DNA of 64,000 nt. Source: Aquamicrobium sp. Its GTDB lineage: Bacteria > Pseudomonadota > Alphaproteobacteria > Rhizobiales > Rhizobiaceae. The notes below the pieces were generated by a model, which saw nothing but the letters and a program-made list of their open reading frames with translations, had not been told where the DNA came from and ran no database searches. Below, in pieces: positions 11,501-18,805 of this stretch. Position 1 is the stretch's first letter. Each line of letters starts with the position of its first letter. The DNA lies in assembly GCA_019739225.1 (NCBI GenBank), contig JAHHDT010000005.1, forward strand, positions 496,001 to 560,000. Direction: 5' to 3'. The position numbers were made by a program, and so were the translations under genes.

Positions 11501-14038
11501 CCGATCCTCGATCAGATCGAACGCGCCGAGCAGACGGCACTGGCGGCGGAGACCGCTGCGCGCGAGACGGAAACGACGCGCAGGCCGCTGCCCGTTCGCG
11601 AGCCGTCGCCGGGCAACGACAACAAGGCGGTTGCCGCAGAGGTGGACGGCGAGGACCTGTCCTTCTGGAACGGGTTCGGCGGTTTCGCGGATCATGGGCG
11701 CGAATATGTCGTCCGGCTCTCCGGCAACCGCGCGACGCCGCAGCCCTGGATCAACGTGATCGCAAACCCCGAATTCGGCTTCCATACTTCGAGCGAGGGC
11801 GCCTCGTTCACCTGGAGCCGCAACAGCCGCGACTTCCAGTTGACGCCGTGGTCGAACGACCCGGTTACCAACCGGCCGGGCGAGGCGTTCTACATTCGCG
11901 ACATGGAGACCGGTGAAGCATTTTCGCCGCAGGCCTGCGTGATGCGCGATCCCTCGATTGTGTACGAGGCCCGCCACGCGCCCGGGGTCTCGAGCTTCCA
12001 CGCGCGCAAGGGCACTCTCAGCGCGGAACTGACGCAGCTCGTCGACCCGAACGATCCGGTCAAGGTGCAGCGCCTGCGGCTCACGAACCACGGAACCGGC
12101 AACGCCAAGCTGCGCGTTTATGCCTATGCCGAATGGCTGATGGGCAATAACCGTGCGCGCTCAGCCCCCTTCATCGTTCCGGCACGCGACGAGACAACCG
12201 GCGCGCTGATGGCGCATAACCCTTACAGCCTCGATTACGGCGAGCGCACCGCCTTCCTCGCCACCGATGGCAAGGCAGTGACCTACACCTGCGACCGGAC
12301 CGAATTCCTCGGGGCCGGCGGCTCTACGGTCAGTCCCGTTGCCGTGCGGCGCGGGCTGGACCTTTCCGGTACTGTTGAAGCGGGGCGCGACCCATGCGCC
12401 GCGATCGCGTGCGATGTGATGATCGGCGCGGGCGAAACGGCCGACCTGCACGTCATCCTCGGCGACGCCTCCTCGGCCATCGAAGTGTCTTTGCTCGCGA
12501 AACGGCATCTGGACACCGATTTCGAGAGCCGCATGGACGCGAACGGCACGGCCTGGGCGGAATTTTCCGATGCGCTGCAGGTGGAAACGCCCGATCCCGC
12601 CTTCAATGCGATGGTCAACACCTGGCTGCCCTATCAGAGCCTGGCCTGCCGTATCCGGGCGCGATCCGCCTTCTATCAGGCGAGCGGCGCGTTCGGCTTC
12701 CGAGACCAGTTGCAGGACACGCTTGCGCTGCTGCTTCACGATCCCGCGCTCGCGCGCGCCCAGATCGTCAACGCGGCGGGGCGGCAGTTCAAGGAAGGCG
12801 ACGTGCAGCATTGGTGGCTGCCGCGCAGCGGCGCGGGCGTGCGCACGATCATCTCCGACGACGTGGTCTGGCTCGCCTATGGAACGCATCACTACGTCAA
12901 GGTGACGGGCGACCGGGCGGTGCTGGATGAGGAGATCAACTTCATCGAAGGGCCGCCGCTGAAGGAAGGGGAACATGACGCCTTCTTCACGCCCGAGACC
13001 TCTCGCGACGCGGCCACTCTGTACGAGCACTGCGCGCGGGCGCTTGACCTTGCCGTGCAGCGCACCGGCGAGAATGGCCTGCCGCTGATCCTCGGCGGCG
13101 ACTGGAACGACGGCATGAACCGCGTCGGCGAGGAGGGGCGGGGCACCAGCGTCTGGCTCGGCTGGTTCCTACTCAAAGCGCTGCGCGATTTCGAGCCGAT
13201 AGCCATCGAGCGCGGCGACGAGGCGCGCGCCCAGGCATGGCGGCAGCATGCCGGGAAACTCGGCAAGGCCCTGGAAGAGGCCGGCTGGGACGGCCAATGG
13301 TATCGCCGCGGCACCTATGACGACGGCACGCCGCTCGGCTCCGCGCAGTCGGACGAATGCCGCATCGACTCGATTGCCCAGTCGTGGGCGGTGCTGTCGG
13401 AGGAGGCCGACCCGGCCAGGGCGGCGCAGGCCATGGACAAGGTCATGGAACTGCTGGCGGATGACGAGCTCAAGATCGTGAGGCTCTTTGACCCGCCCTT
13501 CGAGAACACGGACAAGGAACCGGGCTACATCAAGAGCTACCCGCCCGGCGTGCGCGAGAATGGCGGGCAATACACCCACGCCGCGACGTGGCTGGTGGTT
13601 GCGCTGGCGAAGCTTGGCCGCGCCGACGAGGCCTATCGCGTCTTCTCGATGCTCAATCCGGTGAACCACGCGCCGGACGAGGCCGAGGCCGAGCGATACA
13701 GGGTCGAGCCCTATGTGGTGGCGGCCGACATCTATTCGCAAGGCGAAAAGGCCGGGCGAGGAGGCTGGACCTGGTACACGGGTTCGGCGGGCTGGCTCTA
13801 CCGTGCCGCCGTGGAGGCGATACTCGGCCTCCGCCGCGAGGGCGACAGGCTGTTCGTCGAGCCGTCGCTGCCTTCGTCATGGGACGGATTCGAGACTCGG
13901 CTACGGCTCGGCAATGCCCGTTTGCACATCACGGTGAAGCGGGGCGCAAAGGCCGAAATGACGCTCAACGGCAAGCGGACGAAGACGCAAATTCCGGTCA
14001 AGGACGGTGACCATGAAGTCGTTGTGACGGTGGTCTGA
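5519..14038 (+). CDS. ndvB: Cyclic beta-1,2-glucan synthase (NdvB/ChvB)
   Basis: A giant inner-membrane enzyme that uses UDP-glucose to build and cyclise periplasmic beta-1,2-glucans, needed for hypo-osmotic adaptation and host interaction in rhizobia and brucellae. From the ATG at 5519 (MNVHADPT, GGGGG 10 bases upstream) it is 2839 residues, close to known NdvB proteins of about 2830. An N-terminal region precedes membrane segments near 405-450. The GT84 glycosyltransferase has DADTRM near 620 and QHRWARGDW near 767, and more membrane segments follow from about 805. After these come a glucoamylase-like region and C-terminal GH94/GT36 phosphorylase-like domains, with GGDWNDGMN near 2525, which control glucan length. 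The frame opens at 5396, but the extra 41 residues are not family-like. Confidence 0.96.
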   Translation: MNVHADPTLRSDNQVSFRSGELPIRSPFAHHGDLRRLGAALARGAREHIEDIEPFEPRDRTKDSAERIRSVVQVLNRAQLDGESVTPAANWLLDNSHVIEQAIAAIRRDLPRRFYRQLPVMTDLRVPRVLAIAWLYVAQSDSEVSVDGFRALVDGFQEVQPLRIGELWALPSLLRFVLVENLRRLAVRVAKARDMRVLANQVADKLALVPSGEDVDILRAYSQQARDRTFATQLLHRLRDGSQISSKALAWLEGELEAAGTDAEEITLGEHANLSSGNVTTGNIIKGLRLIDDTEWTVWFEEVSHIDRLLRERTDFEKLDFASRDAYRGAVEKLAKRSGREEHEVALQAVVMAETAGECRSNGDAGVDAGCFLVGPRRQEFERALGYSPSFGERLHRIYRKSDWLGVVLPVALVTCLLLAAAAVALADYGLPTGAVVLLIALFAFPASEAAVGLFNTLVSTFVKPTRLIGYDYKDGVPAHARTLVVAPVLFGSRDDVEDAVRNLEVHYLANMSGELHFAVLSDWSDSQTEQSAADLALLEHARDLIAALNARYPKEGHARFYLLHRRRLYNKAESCWMGWERKRGKLHELNTLLRGDHDTTFFAPADPLPQDIEYVMTVDADTRMTRGAVGKLVGKLEHPLNRPVIDAKARRLTSGHGILQPRITPSLTTGDEASFFQRIFSANRGIDPYVFAVSDVYQDLFDQGTFTGKGLYHIDAMEAALRDRIPENTILSHDLIEGGYASAALVTDVELIEDYPTRYLVDESRQHRWARGDWQLLPWILNPRSGVPGLSRWKMIDNLRRSLTPIFWIAASVAGWTLLPFTQAAQWQALLVLSLFLSLTYGIVDSILPRDPEATLKNHIAAVARDFAFASAQVALKVVLMAHHAWSMGDAVVRTLYRLFVSRRHLLEWRAASQAARSWEASLGGHYRAMSGVVLVALVGLAIPLMAGSTGVVVAAFFAIFWAGSPAFAWLVSQSAETEDRLEVDPDDAATLRTIARRTWLYFETFVTAEHHMLPPDNFQEVPVPVVAGRTSPTNIGVYLLSVVSARDFGWISLSDTIDRLDRTMSTMEKMERYRGHLYNWYDTRTLRPLHPLYVSSVDSGNLAGHLVAVASACDLWAAAPAAHLQGEFGGIIDVAAILEEELAALPDDRRALRPLRQRLAERIEGMRRAVNTIRDEPETAAIRTINLTVLAADIRKLARALDEEIGSQASSDLALWAEKLEKACEAHLTDSHVEETGIGKLRQRLIQLRDRARKFAFEMDFSFLLRQDRKLLSIGYRIEERQLDEACYDLLASEARLTSLFGIAKGDLPTEHWFRLGRPVTEIGFHGALLSWSGSMFEYLMPPLVMKEPLGGILNQTSNLVIRKQMSYARSKRVPWGISEAAYHARDREMTYQYTNFGVPGLGLKRGLAQDTVIAPYASLLAAQFKPAEAVENLRWLRKLGALGRYGYHDAVDFTAVRVPEGKRHAVVHNFMAHHHGMSIVAVANAVFEGRMRDRFHADSVIEAAELLLQEKAPREIPAMPIRAETGERIKPEVLDERPDSRLVLDPLRSMRATNLMSNGHYHVMVSGTGTGYSRADEIAITRWNADPTEDRTGTFLFLSDPENGDWWSATAEPKRMPGETTRAFFGDDRAVFTKTVGTLRSEVECVVVSEGNGEARRLTIWNEGDQDRHIDVTSFAELALAFEAADTAHPAFSKMFVKTEIGGEDGATVFAERRKRSSGDPSIALAHFVTSGVGVARDIEAETDRRTFIGRGRSIANAAAFDAGARLSGSAGHVLDPVMALRARVRVPARKKVMLTFWTVVAANRPDVEQEMKRFLHPDSFRRQAMLAWTRSQVQTRHVGLSLAEAAGVQKLASRLLYPDPTLRAPAETISAGLGRQSALWPMAISGDFPIFALRIGDVADLEIVATALRMQEYMRAHGLLADLVIVNEQASSYVQDLQQAIELLCDNARMRGRELGPRQHIFAVRRDLMDETSYRTLLSAARVVMHTRNGPILDQIERAEQTALAAETAARETETTRRPLPVREPSPGNDNKAVAAEVDGEDLSFWNGFGGFADHGREYVVRLSGNRATPQPWINVIANPEFGFHTSSEGASFTWSRNSRDFQLTPWSNDPVTNRPGEAFYIRDMETGEAFSPQACVMRDPSIVYEARHAPGVSSFHARKGTLSAELTQLVDPNDPVKVQRLRLTNHGTGNAKLRVYAYAEWLMGNNRARSAPFIVPARDETTGALMAHNPYSLDYGERTAFLATDGKAVTYTCDRTEFLGAGGSTVSPVAVRRGLDLSGTVEAGRDPCAAIACDVMIGAGETADLHVILGDASSAIEVSLLAKRHLDTDFESRMDANGTAWAEFSDALQVETPDPAFNAMVNTWLPYQSLACRIRARSAFYQASGAFGFRDQLQDTLALLLHDPALARAQIVNAAGRQFKEGDVQHWWLPRSGAGVRTIISDDVVWLAYGTHHYVKVTGDRAVLDEEINFIEGPPLKEGEHDAFFTPETSRDAATLYEHCARALDLAVQRTGENGLPLILGGDWNDGMNRVGEEGRGTSVWLGWFLLKALRDFEPIAIERGDEARAQAWRQHAGKLGKALEEAGWDGQWYRRGTYDDGTPLGSAQSDECRIDSIAQSWAVLSEEADPARAAQAMDKVMELLADDELKIVRLFDPPFENTDKEPGYIKSYPPGVRENGGQYTHAATWLVVALAKLGRADEAYRVFSMLNPVNHAPDEAEAERYRVEPYVVAADIYSQGEKAGRGGWTWYTGSAGWLYRAAVEAILGLRREGDRLFVEPSLPSSWDGFETRLRLGNARLHITVKRGAKAEMTLNGKRTKTQIPVKDGDHEVVVTVV

Positions 14039-14061
14039 CGCACTTGCAGCATGGAAGGATC

Positions 14062-14090
14062 GCCGGGCGCACACGATCGCGCCCGGCTTT
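14062..14090 (+). terminator. Rho-independent terminator after ndvB
   Basis: Perfect 9-bp stem GCCGGGCGC / GCGCCCGGC (14062-14070 with 14079-14087), 8-nt loop, followed by TTTCGT, 23 bases after the ndvB stop. It suggests ndvB and ndvA are separate transcription units. Confidence 0.7.
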
Positions 14091-14272
14091 CGTCACCGCT
14101 CCGCCATTTTTTATTATATTTCAGTCTGTTACAAGATCACGAAAGGTAACTTTCTGTCGCTCTTGTTGACACAAACAAGGCAACGGAATCGCGCGCAGCC
14201 CATTGATGTGAAACGCGGCGAAGCATAGCGTCACCGCGTGCATGGTGCACTGCAACAAAAACGGGGTTCCGT

Positions 14273-16060
14273 TTGTCACTTCTGTCAATTTACTGGAGGG
14301 CCATGAGCTACCTCGCCGCCGAAAGGCAGCGGGTGGCAATCATCAGCCTTGCCAATGTGGCGCTCGCGATCGCGATGATCGCTGAGCCCATTCTGTTTGG
14401 CCGCATCATCGAGGCCATCTCCCAGGAAGAGAACATCGCGGTCCAGGTCGGCGCATGGGCAGGCCTCGGAGCCTTCAACATCGTTGCCTTCGTTCTGGTC
14501 GCCCGGGGCGCCGACAGGCTGGCGCACAAGCGGCGCGTGGACGTGCTTGGCGAGTCCTTCGAGAAGGTGATCGCCATGCCGCTGTCCTGGCACCACCGTC
14601 ACGGCACCTCGCATTCGCTGCACACGCTGCTGCGCGCGATGGAAACGTTGTTCTCGCTATGGCTCGAATTCATGCGCCAGCACCTGGCGACGGCCGTTGC
14701 CCTGCTGCTGCTCATCCCCACGGCGCTGACGCTCGACTGGCGGATGGCCGGCGTCCTGCTCTGCCTTGGCGCGTCCTACGTAGCGATCAGCCGCGCGGTG
14801 ATGGCGCGCACCAAGGATGGACAGGCGCAGGTCGAGCAGCATTATCATCAGGTCTTCGCGCATGTCAGCGATTCGATCAGCAACGTCTCGGTCCTGCAGA
14901 GCTATGGCCGGCTTGCCGATGAGGCCGCCGCGCTGCGCCGCTACACGGACGAGCTGATCGGTGCGCAGTTCCCGGTCTTGAACTGGTGGGCGCTGGCAAG
15001 TGCCCTGCAGCGCCTGTCGGCCACCATCTCGATGATGGTGGTGCTGATCATCGGCGCGATCCTCGTCCAGCGCGGCCAGCTGCGCATCGGCGACATCGTG
15101 GCGTTTGCAGGCTTTGCGACGCTGCTTATCGGTCGGCTCGACCAGGTGACGGCTTTCGTCAACCAGGTGTTCGAGGCTCGCGCCAAGCTGGAACCCTTCT
15201 ACGCGCTGGAAGATGCCGTGGGGGAACGCAGCGAGCCGCTGGGCACGCGCCCGATCGAACGGGTTCGCGGCGACGTGGTCTTCGACGACGTGTGTTTCCA
15301 GTTCCCGGATTCGGGCGAGGGCGTGCAGAACATCTCGTTCAGCGTCGCGGCCGGGCAGACGGTTGCGATCGTCGGTCCCACGGGCGCCGGCAAGACGACC
15401 CTCATCAACCTGTTGCAGCGGGTCTTCGATCCGAGGTCCGGTTCGATCCGCGTCGACGGCATCGATACGCGCACCGTTACGCGCAAGTCGCTGCGCGACC
15501 AGATCGCGACCGTGTTCCAGGATGCGGGGCTGCTGAACCGCACGATCGAGGAGAACATCCGTCTCGGCCGCGCCGATGCCGGTTATAACGAGGTCCACGA
15601 GGCGTCGCTCGCGGCGGCCGCGCAGGATTTCATCCTCGCCAAGAGCGAAGGCTACGATACTGTGGTCGGCGAGCGCGGCTCCCAGCTTTCCGGCGGCGAG
15701 CGCCAGCGCATCGCGATCGCGCGCGCCGTGCTCAAGGATGCGCCGATCCTGGTGCTCGACGAGGCGACCAGTGCGCTCGACGTGGAGACAGAGGGCAAGG
15801 TCAAGGAGGCGATCGACCGCCTGCGCCGTAACCGCACCACCTTCGTCATCGCCCACCGGCTCTCGACCGTCTGCGACGCCGATCTCGTGATCTTCATGGA
15901 TCGCGGACGGATCGTGGAGATGGGCGGCTTCAACGAGCTTGCCGCGCGCGACAACGGCCGCTTCGCCTCGCTGCTGCGGGCGAGCGGACTGCTGGACGAC
16001 AAGGATCGGCTGCGCTCGGTGCCGATGAACGTGCCGGAATTGTCGCCCGAGGCCGCGTAA
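14273..16060 (+). CDS. ndvA: Cyclic beta-1,2-glucan exporter, ABC half-transporter (NdvA/ChvA)
   Basis: 595 residues with fused transmembrane and ATPase domains; it moves cyclic beta-1,2-glucan from cytoplasm to periplasm as a homodimer. About six membrane helices fill residues 20-300. The ATPase carries GPTGAGKTT near 368, signature LSGGERQRIAIA near 475 and ILVLDEATSALD near 499. I choose the TTG at 14273: MSLLSIYWRAMSYL aligns with the usual NdvA opening, and the first ATG (14303) would cut into it. It has its own AT-rich leader (around 14106-14130) after the ndvB terminator. Same-strand neighbour of ndvB, as in many Rhizobiales. Confidence 0.94.
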   Translation: MSLLSIYWRAMSYLAAERQRVAIISLANVALAIAMIAEPILFGRIIEAISQEENIAVQVGAWAGLGAFNIVAFVLVARGADRLAHKRRVDVLGESFEKVIAMPLSWHHRHGTSHSLHTLLRAMETLFSLWLEFMRQHLATAVALLLLIPTALTLDWRMAGVLLCLGASYVAISRAVMARTKDGQAQVEQHYHQVFAHVSDSISNVSVLQSYGRLADEAAALRRYTDELIGAQFPVLNWWALASALQRLSATISMMVVLIIGAILVQRGQLRIGDIVAFAGFATLLIGRLDQVTAFVNQVFEARAKLEPFYALEDAVGERSEPLGTRPIERVRGDVVFDDVCFQFPDSGEGVQNISFSVAAGQTVAIVGPTGAGKTTLINLLQRVFDPRSGSIRVDGIDTRTVTRKSLRDQIATVFQDAGLLNRTIEENIRLGRADAGYNEVHEASLAAAAQDFILAKSEGYDTVVGERGSQLSGGERQRIAIARAVLKDAPILVLDEATSALDVETEGKVKEAIDRLRRNRTTFVIAHRLSTVCDADLVIFMDRGRIVEMGGFNELAARDNGRFASLLRASGLLDDKDRLRSVPMNVPELSPEAA

Positions 16061-16100
16061 GCGTCCGGCCTGTCGAGCGACACTGAAAATCGCGCATGAG

Positions 16101-16134
16101 AAAGGGCTTCCGGCCGCGCCGGAAGCCCTTTTTG
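16101..16134. terminator. Bidirectional terminator between ndvA and bfr
   Basis: A 13-bp stem (AAAGGGCTTCCGG / CCGGAAGCCCTTT) flanked by T-runs in both reading directions serves ndvA on the plus strand and bfr on the minus strand. A textbook intrinsic terminator at a convergent junction. Confidence 0.88.
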
Positions 16135-16147
16135 TCTGTCGAAGATG

Positions 16148-16633
16148 TTATTCCGCTTCGTCGGCGGAGGCCGCGTTGAGCTGGCCGTATTTCTGCTCGC
16201 CGATCTGTTCGTAGAGTTCGAGCTGGGTTTCGAGGAAGTCGATGTGGCCTTCCTCGTCCTGAAGCAGTTCCTCGAACAGTTTCATGGTGACGTAGTCGCC
16301 GAGTTCCTGACAGATCTCACGCGACTTCTTGTAGGAGGTGCGGGCGTCGTATTCGCCGGCAAGGTCGGCTTCCAGCACTTCCTTGACGTTCTGGCCGATC
16401 CTGAGCGCGCCGACTTTCTGCAGGTTCGGATGTCCCTCGAGAAAGATGATGCGCTCGATGATCTTGTCGGCGTGATGCATCTCCTCGATGGATTCTTCAC
16501 GCTCCTTCTTGGCGAGCTTCGCGTATCCCCAGTCCTCGAGAAGACGGTAGTGCAGCCAGTACTGGTTGACTGCTCCAAGCTCCAGGAACAAGGCTTCGTT
16601 AAGCCGCTCGATGATCCGTTTTTCGCCCTTCAT
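16148..16633 (-). CDS. bfr: Bacterioferritin
   Basis: 161-residue haem-containing ferritin subunit that stores iron in a 24-mer shell. All ferroxidase ligands are in canonical places (E18, E51, H54, E94, E127, H130), and M52 is the haem ligand position. The start is ATG 16633 ([15 protein letters not shown]), with GGGAG upstream; the open frame extends to 16702 but that part lacks family character. It overlaps the end of bfd by 35 bases, so the ferredoxin that releases its iron is made from the same message. It ends at the bidirectional terminator at 16101-16134. Confidence 0.95.
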   Translation of the reverse strand: MKGEKRIIERLNEALFLELGAVNQYWLHYRLLEDWGYAKLAKKEREESIEEMHHADKIIERIIFLEGHPNLQKVGALRIGQNVKEVLEADLAGEYDARTSYKKSREICQELGDYVTMKLFEELLQDEEGHIDFLETQLELYEQIGEQKYGQLNAASADEAE

Positions 16634-16910
16634 GGCTGCTGCTCCCGTACTGGCCGCGCAGTCCACGCACGCGGTCCAGGAATGGTACGATCTCTGTTTC
16701 ACCGGCGCCGAGGCGGCGATGGTACTCTTCGGTTACCCGAATGATCGTTTCCACCACATTTGGGAAGCAGCCGCAACAGCGACCGCGCTTCTTGAGCGTA
16801 TGATACACCTTGGCAGGCACGATGAGCTGCCAGGGGTCGTTATCGAGAAGCCCGACGATGACCTGCTCGATTTCCTTCTGGGTAATCAGGTTGCAATGGC
16901 AGACCAGCAT
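16599..16910 (-). CDS. bfd: Bacterioferritin-associated [2Fe-2S] ferredoxin
   Basis: 103 residues. MLVCHC places cysteines at 4 and 6, and RCCGC provides the CxxC pair at C45/C48: the BFD-fold [2Fe-2S] pattern. Bfd donates electrons through the bacterioferritin haem to release stored iron. The last ~20 residues ([18 protein letters not shown]) are a polar extension beyond the usual Bfd length and are the part overlapping bfr. Strong genetic linkage to bfr supports the call. Confidence 0.9.
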   Translation of the reverse strand: MLVCHCNLITQKEIEQVIVGLLDNDPWQLIVPAKVYHTLKKRGRCCGCFPNVVETIIRVTEEYHRRLGAGETEIVPFLDRVRGLRGQYGSSSHEGRKTDHRAA

Positions 16911-16927
16911 TTACCTACTCATGGCTT

Positions 16928-16947
16928 GACCGCCGACGAGGGCGGTC
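16928..16947 (-). other. Hairpin in the leader of bfd
   Basis: 7-bp stem GACCGCC / GGCGGTC with a 6-nt loop between the small upstream gene and bfd. No T-run follows. It could be a weak attenuator or simply a chance stem. Confidence 0.3.
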
Positions 16948-16959
16948 GGGCTAGACGCA

Positions 16960-17241
16960 CTACTTCTTGACCGTCGGTACCACCGCGGCTGAATCGTAGA
17001 GGATATGGGTTGCGTATGCGTTGATGTCACCGACCGACGCCTGCGCCTGTCGCCTGTCACCCGTTGCCGGGAGCAAAAAGATCGCCGCAGTGAGCAGCGC
17101 CGTGGCAAACAATGGCGATATCGATGCAAGCCGCCGTTTCGCGTCGGTTGCCGGGAAGCTGCCGCGCCAGGCAGGCGGGGTATTGCAGGCCAGCACCGGC
17201 TGGCTAGCGGCGCCCTCGCGCCGTATCGGGAGATAATCCAT
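16960..17241 (-). CDS. Small hypothetical protein, one predicted membrane segment
   Basis: 93 residues from ATG 17241 (MDYLPIRREGAASQ), which has an ideal GGAGG five bases upstream; an in-frame TTG at 17253 is less likely. One hydrophobic stretch, LFATALLTAAIFLLPAT (about residues 45-61), suggests a signal anchor or single membrane helix, with a short C-terminal tail. I do not recognise the family. It lies 49 bases upstream of bfd on the same strand and could share a promoter with bfd-bfr. The good ribosome-binding site and context argue for a real gene; a chance ORF is still possible. Confidence 0.45.
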   Translation of the reverse strand: MDYLPIRREGAASQPVLACNTPPAWRGSFPATDAKRRLASISPLFATALLTAAIFLLPATGDRRQAQASVGDINAYATHILYDSAAVVPTVKK

Positions 17242-17570
17242 CCTTGCCTCCAATCGAAAGGGTTCAAGGCCCAGACATCAAAGGGTGTGCCTTCAGGCAC
17301 GCCCCCATAAACACCGTTGCCGGCGCGCTTGTCAATTCAAACCTGACAAAAGCACTCATAGATCAATAGGTTGGAAGAATTCTAAGGTAAGGAAGCAGGT
17401 TCGTCCGAAGCGGCGTAACAGTTTGCCACCCAAAGTGATTGGAGAAGGTGCCACCATCGGCGGGCTCTTGCGTTATCGCCACAGCTTCGCCCGGTTGTGC
17501 GCCTTTCAGCTCTCGTTGAAGGGCTCATGTGATCGGTCGGGAACCGGATCACATTTCGCGGCATGGACGT
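17242..17570. promoter_or_regulatory. Divergent control region between the small gene/bfd/bfr run and opgC
   Basis: 329 bases with no supported gene. It contains a perfect 6-9-6 inverted repeat, TTGTCA-N9-TGACAA (17329-17349), and, 20 bases on, GTTGGAAGAATTCTAAG (17370-17386). The second matches 11 of 14 defined bases of the rhizobial Irr iron-control element TTTAGAA-N3-TTCTAAA. The iron-storage genes downstream on the minus strand make iron control plausible. A small GTGCC/GGCAC hairpin lies near 17288-17302. Confidence 0.4.
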
Positions 17571-18776
17571 ATGACTATTCCTTTTTCACAGGTACGCAGC
17601 AGCAGAGACACCAGGATCGACGTTATCAGAGCGCTCGCCCTGATAACCATTTTCGTCAATCACGTACCGGGCAATCCGTTCGAGGGGCTGACCTCCAAGA
17701 ACTTCGGATTTTCCGATGCCGCAGAGGCATTTGTGCTGATTTCCGGTGTTTCTGCCGGGCTCGCATACGGGCTGAAATTTCGGCCCGGCGCGCGGCTCGC
17801 CACCACGCTGAAGATGTGGAGGCGCGTCGGCGTTCTCTACATCGCGCAGCTTGGCACCACCATGGCCACGCTGGGCATATTCTCGTTCTTCGCGCTGCAT
17901 TACGGAGCGCCGGAACTGCTCGAGAAGATCAATATCGGCCCGGTCATGGAAGATACCGCGGCGGCGCTGGTCGGCATCGTCACCTTCGGGCACCAACTCG
18001 GCTACAACAACATCCTGTCGATGTATGGCGGCGTGCTGCTGCTGCTGCCCGCGCTGCTGCTGATCGGCAGCCGTGCCGGCCTGCTGCACATGGTCGCAGC
18101 CTCAGGTGCGCTGTGGCTCGCCGCAGGGCTGTTCCGCCTCGGCCCGCCGAACTTCCCCAACGAAGGCGTCTGGTTCCTCAATCCGCTGTCTTGGCAGTTC
18201 CTGTTCGTCATTGGCCTCGCTGCAACCATGCATGTGAAGCGCGGCGGCAAGCTGCCGGTGCATCCTTGGATGATCGGTACCGCGGCTGCCTATCTCGTGC
18301 TGTCGCTTGCCTGGGTGCAGGTGCCGCTATGGGGCATCGACACGTCGATGGGGCTGCCGTCTGTGCTGACCGGCTTCGACAAGACCTACCTTTCGGCGCC
18401 GCGCCTGCTGCACGTGCTGGCGGCCGCCTACCTGATCGCGGTCCTGCCGCAGGTTTCGGGCCTTGCGCGCCGGGCGGCCGACAACCCGCTTGCCGTGATG
18501 GGGCGCCACGCCCTGCCGGTGTTCGTGACCGGTACGATCCTGTCGATGGTGGCGCAGGCCTGGCGTCTGGTGCACGAGCCGTCTGTTGCGACCGACATGG
18601 CGATCGTGGCCGTGGGTGTCGGCGCGCATTTCGCGCTTGCCTATTACATCGAATGGTATCGTGGTCTCGTGCGCCGCACCAAGGCTGCGCCGGCCGGCCC
18701 GGAGGTCTTCGTGGGCCCGCCGCTGCGGCCTGCCCACCATTCGCTGCCGCATCGGGCGAAGCCTGAAATGGCCTGA
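17571..18776 (+). CDS. opgC: OpgC-family membrane acyltransferase (periplasmic glucan modification)
   Basis: 401 residues, polytopic inner-membrane protein with about ten hydrophobic helices. The N-terminus, RDTRIDVIRALALITIFVNH followed by VPGNPF, is the OpgC signature. Family members add succinyl or similar groups to osmoregulated periplasmic glucans, which fits ndvB and ndvA 1.5 kb upstream. I use ATG 17571 (MTIPFSQVRSSRD). A GTG at 17529, with AAGGG upstream, would add 14 residues and cannot be excluded. The link to cyclic glucan substitution is inferred from family and location. Confidence 0.88.
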   Translation: MTIPFSQVRSSRDTRIDVIRALALITIFVNHVPGNPFEGLTSKNFGFSDAAEAFVLISGVSAGLAYGLKFRPGARLATTLKMWRRVGVLYIAQLGTTMATLGIFSFFALHYGAPELLEKINIGPVMEDTAAALVGIVTFGHQLGYNNILSMYGGVLLLLPALLLIGSRAGLLHMVAASGALWLAAGLFRLGPPNFPNEGVWFLNPLSWQFLFVIGLAATMHVKRGGKLPVHPWMIGTAAAYLVLSLAWVQVPLWGIDTSMGLPSVLTGFDKTYLSAPRLLHVLAAAYLIAVLPQVSGLARRAADNPLAVMGRHALPVFVTGTILSMVAQAWRLVHEPSVATDMAIVAVGVGAHFALAYYIEWYRGLVRRTKAAPAGPEVFVGPPLRPAHHSLPHRAKPEMA

Positions 18777-18805
18777 CCGGAAGGCTGGCCGCCGCGCCCG
18801 CGATC

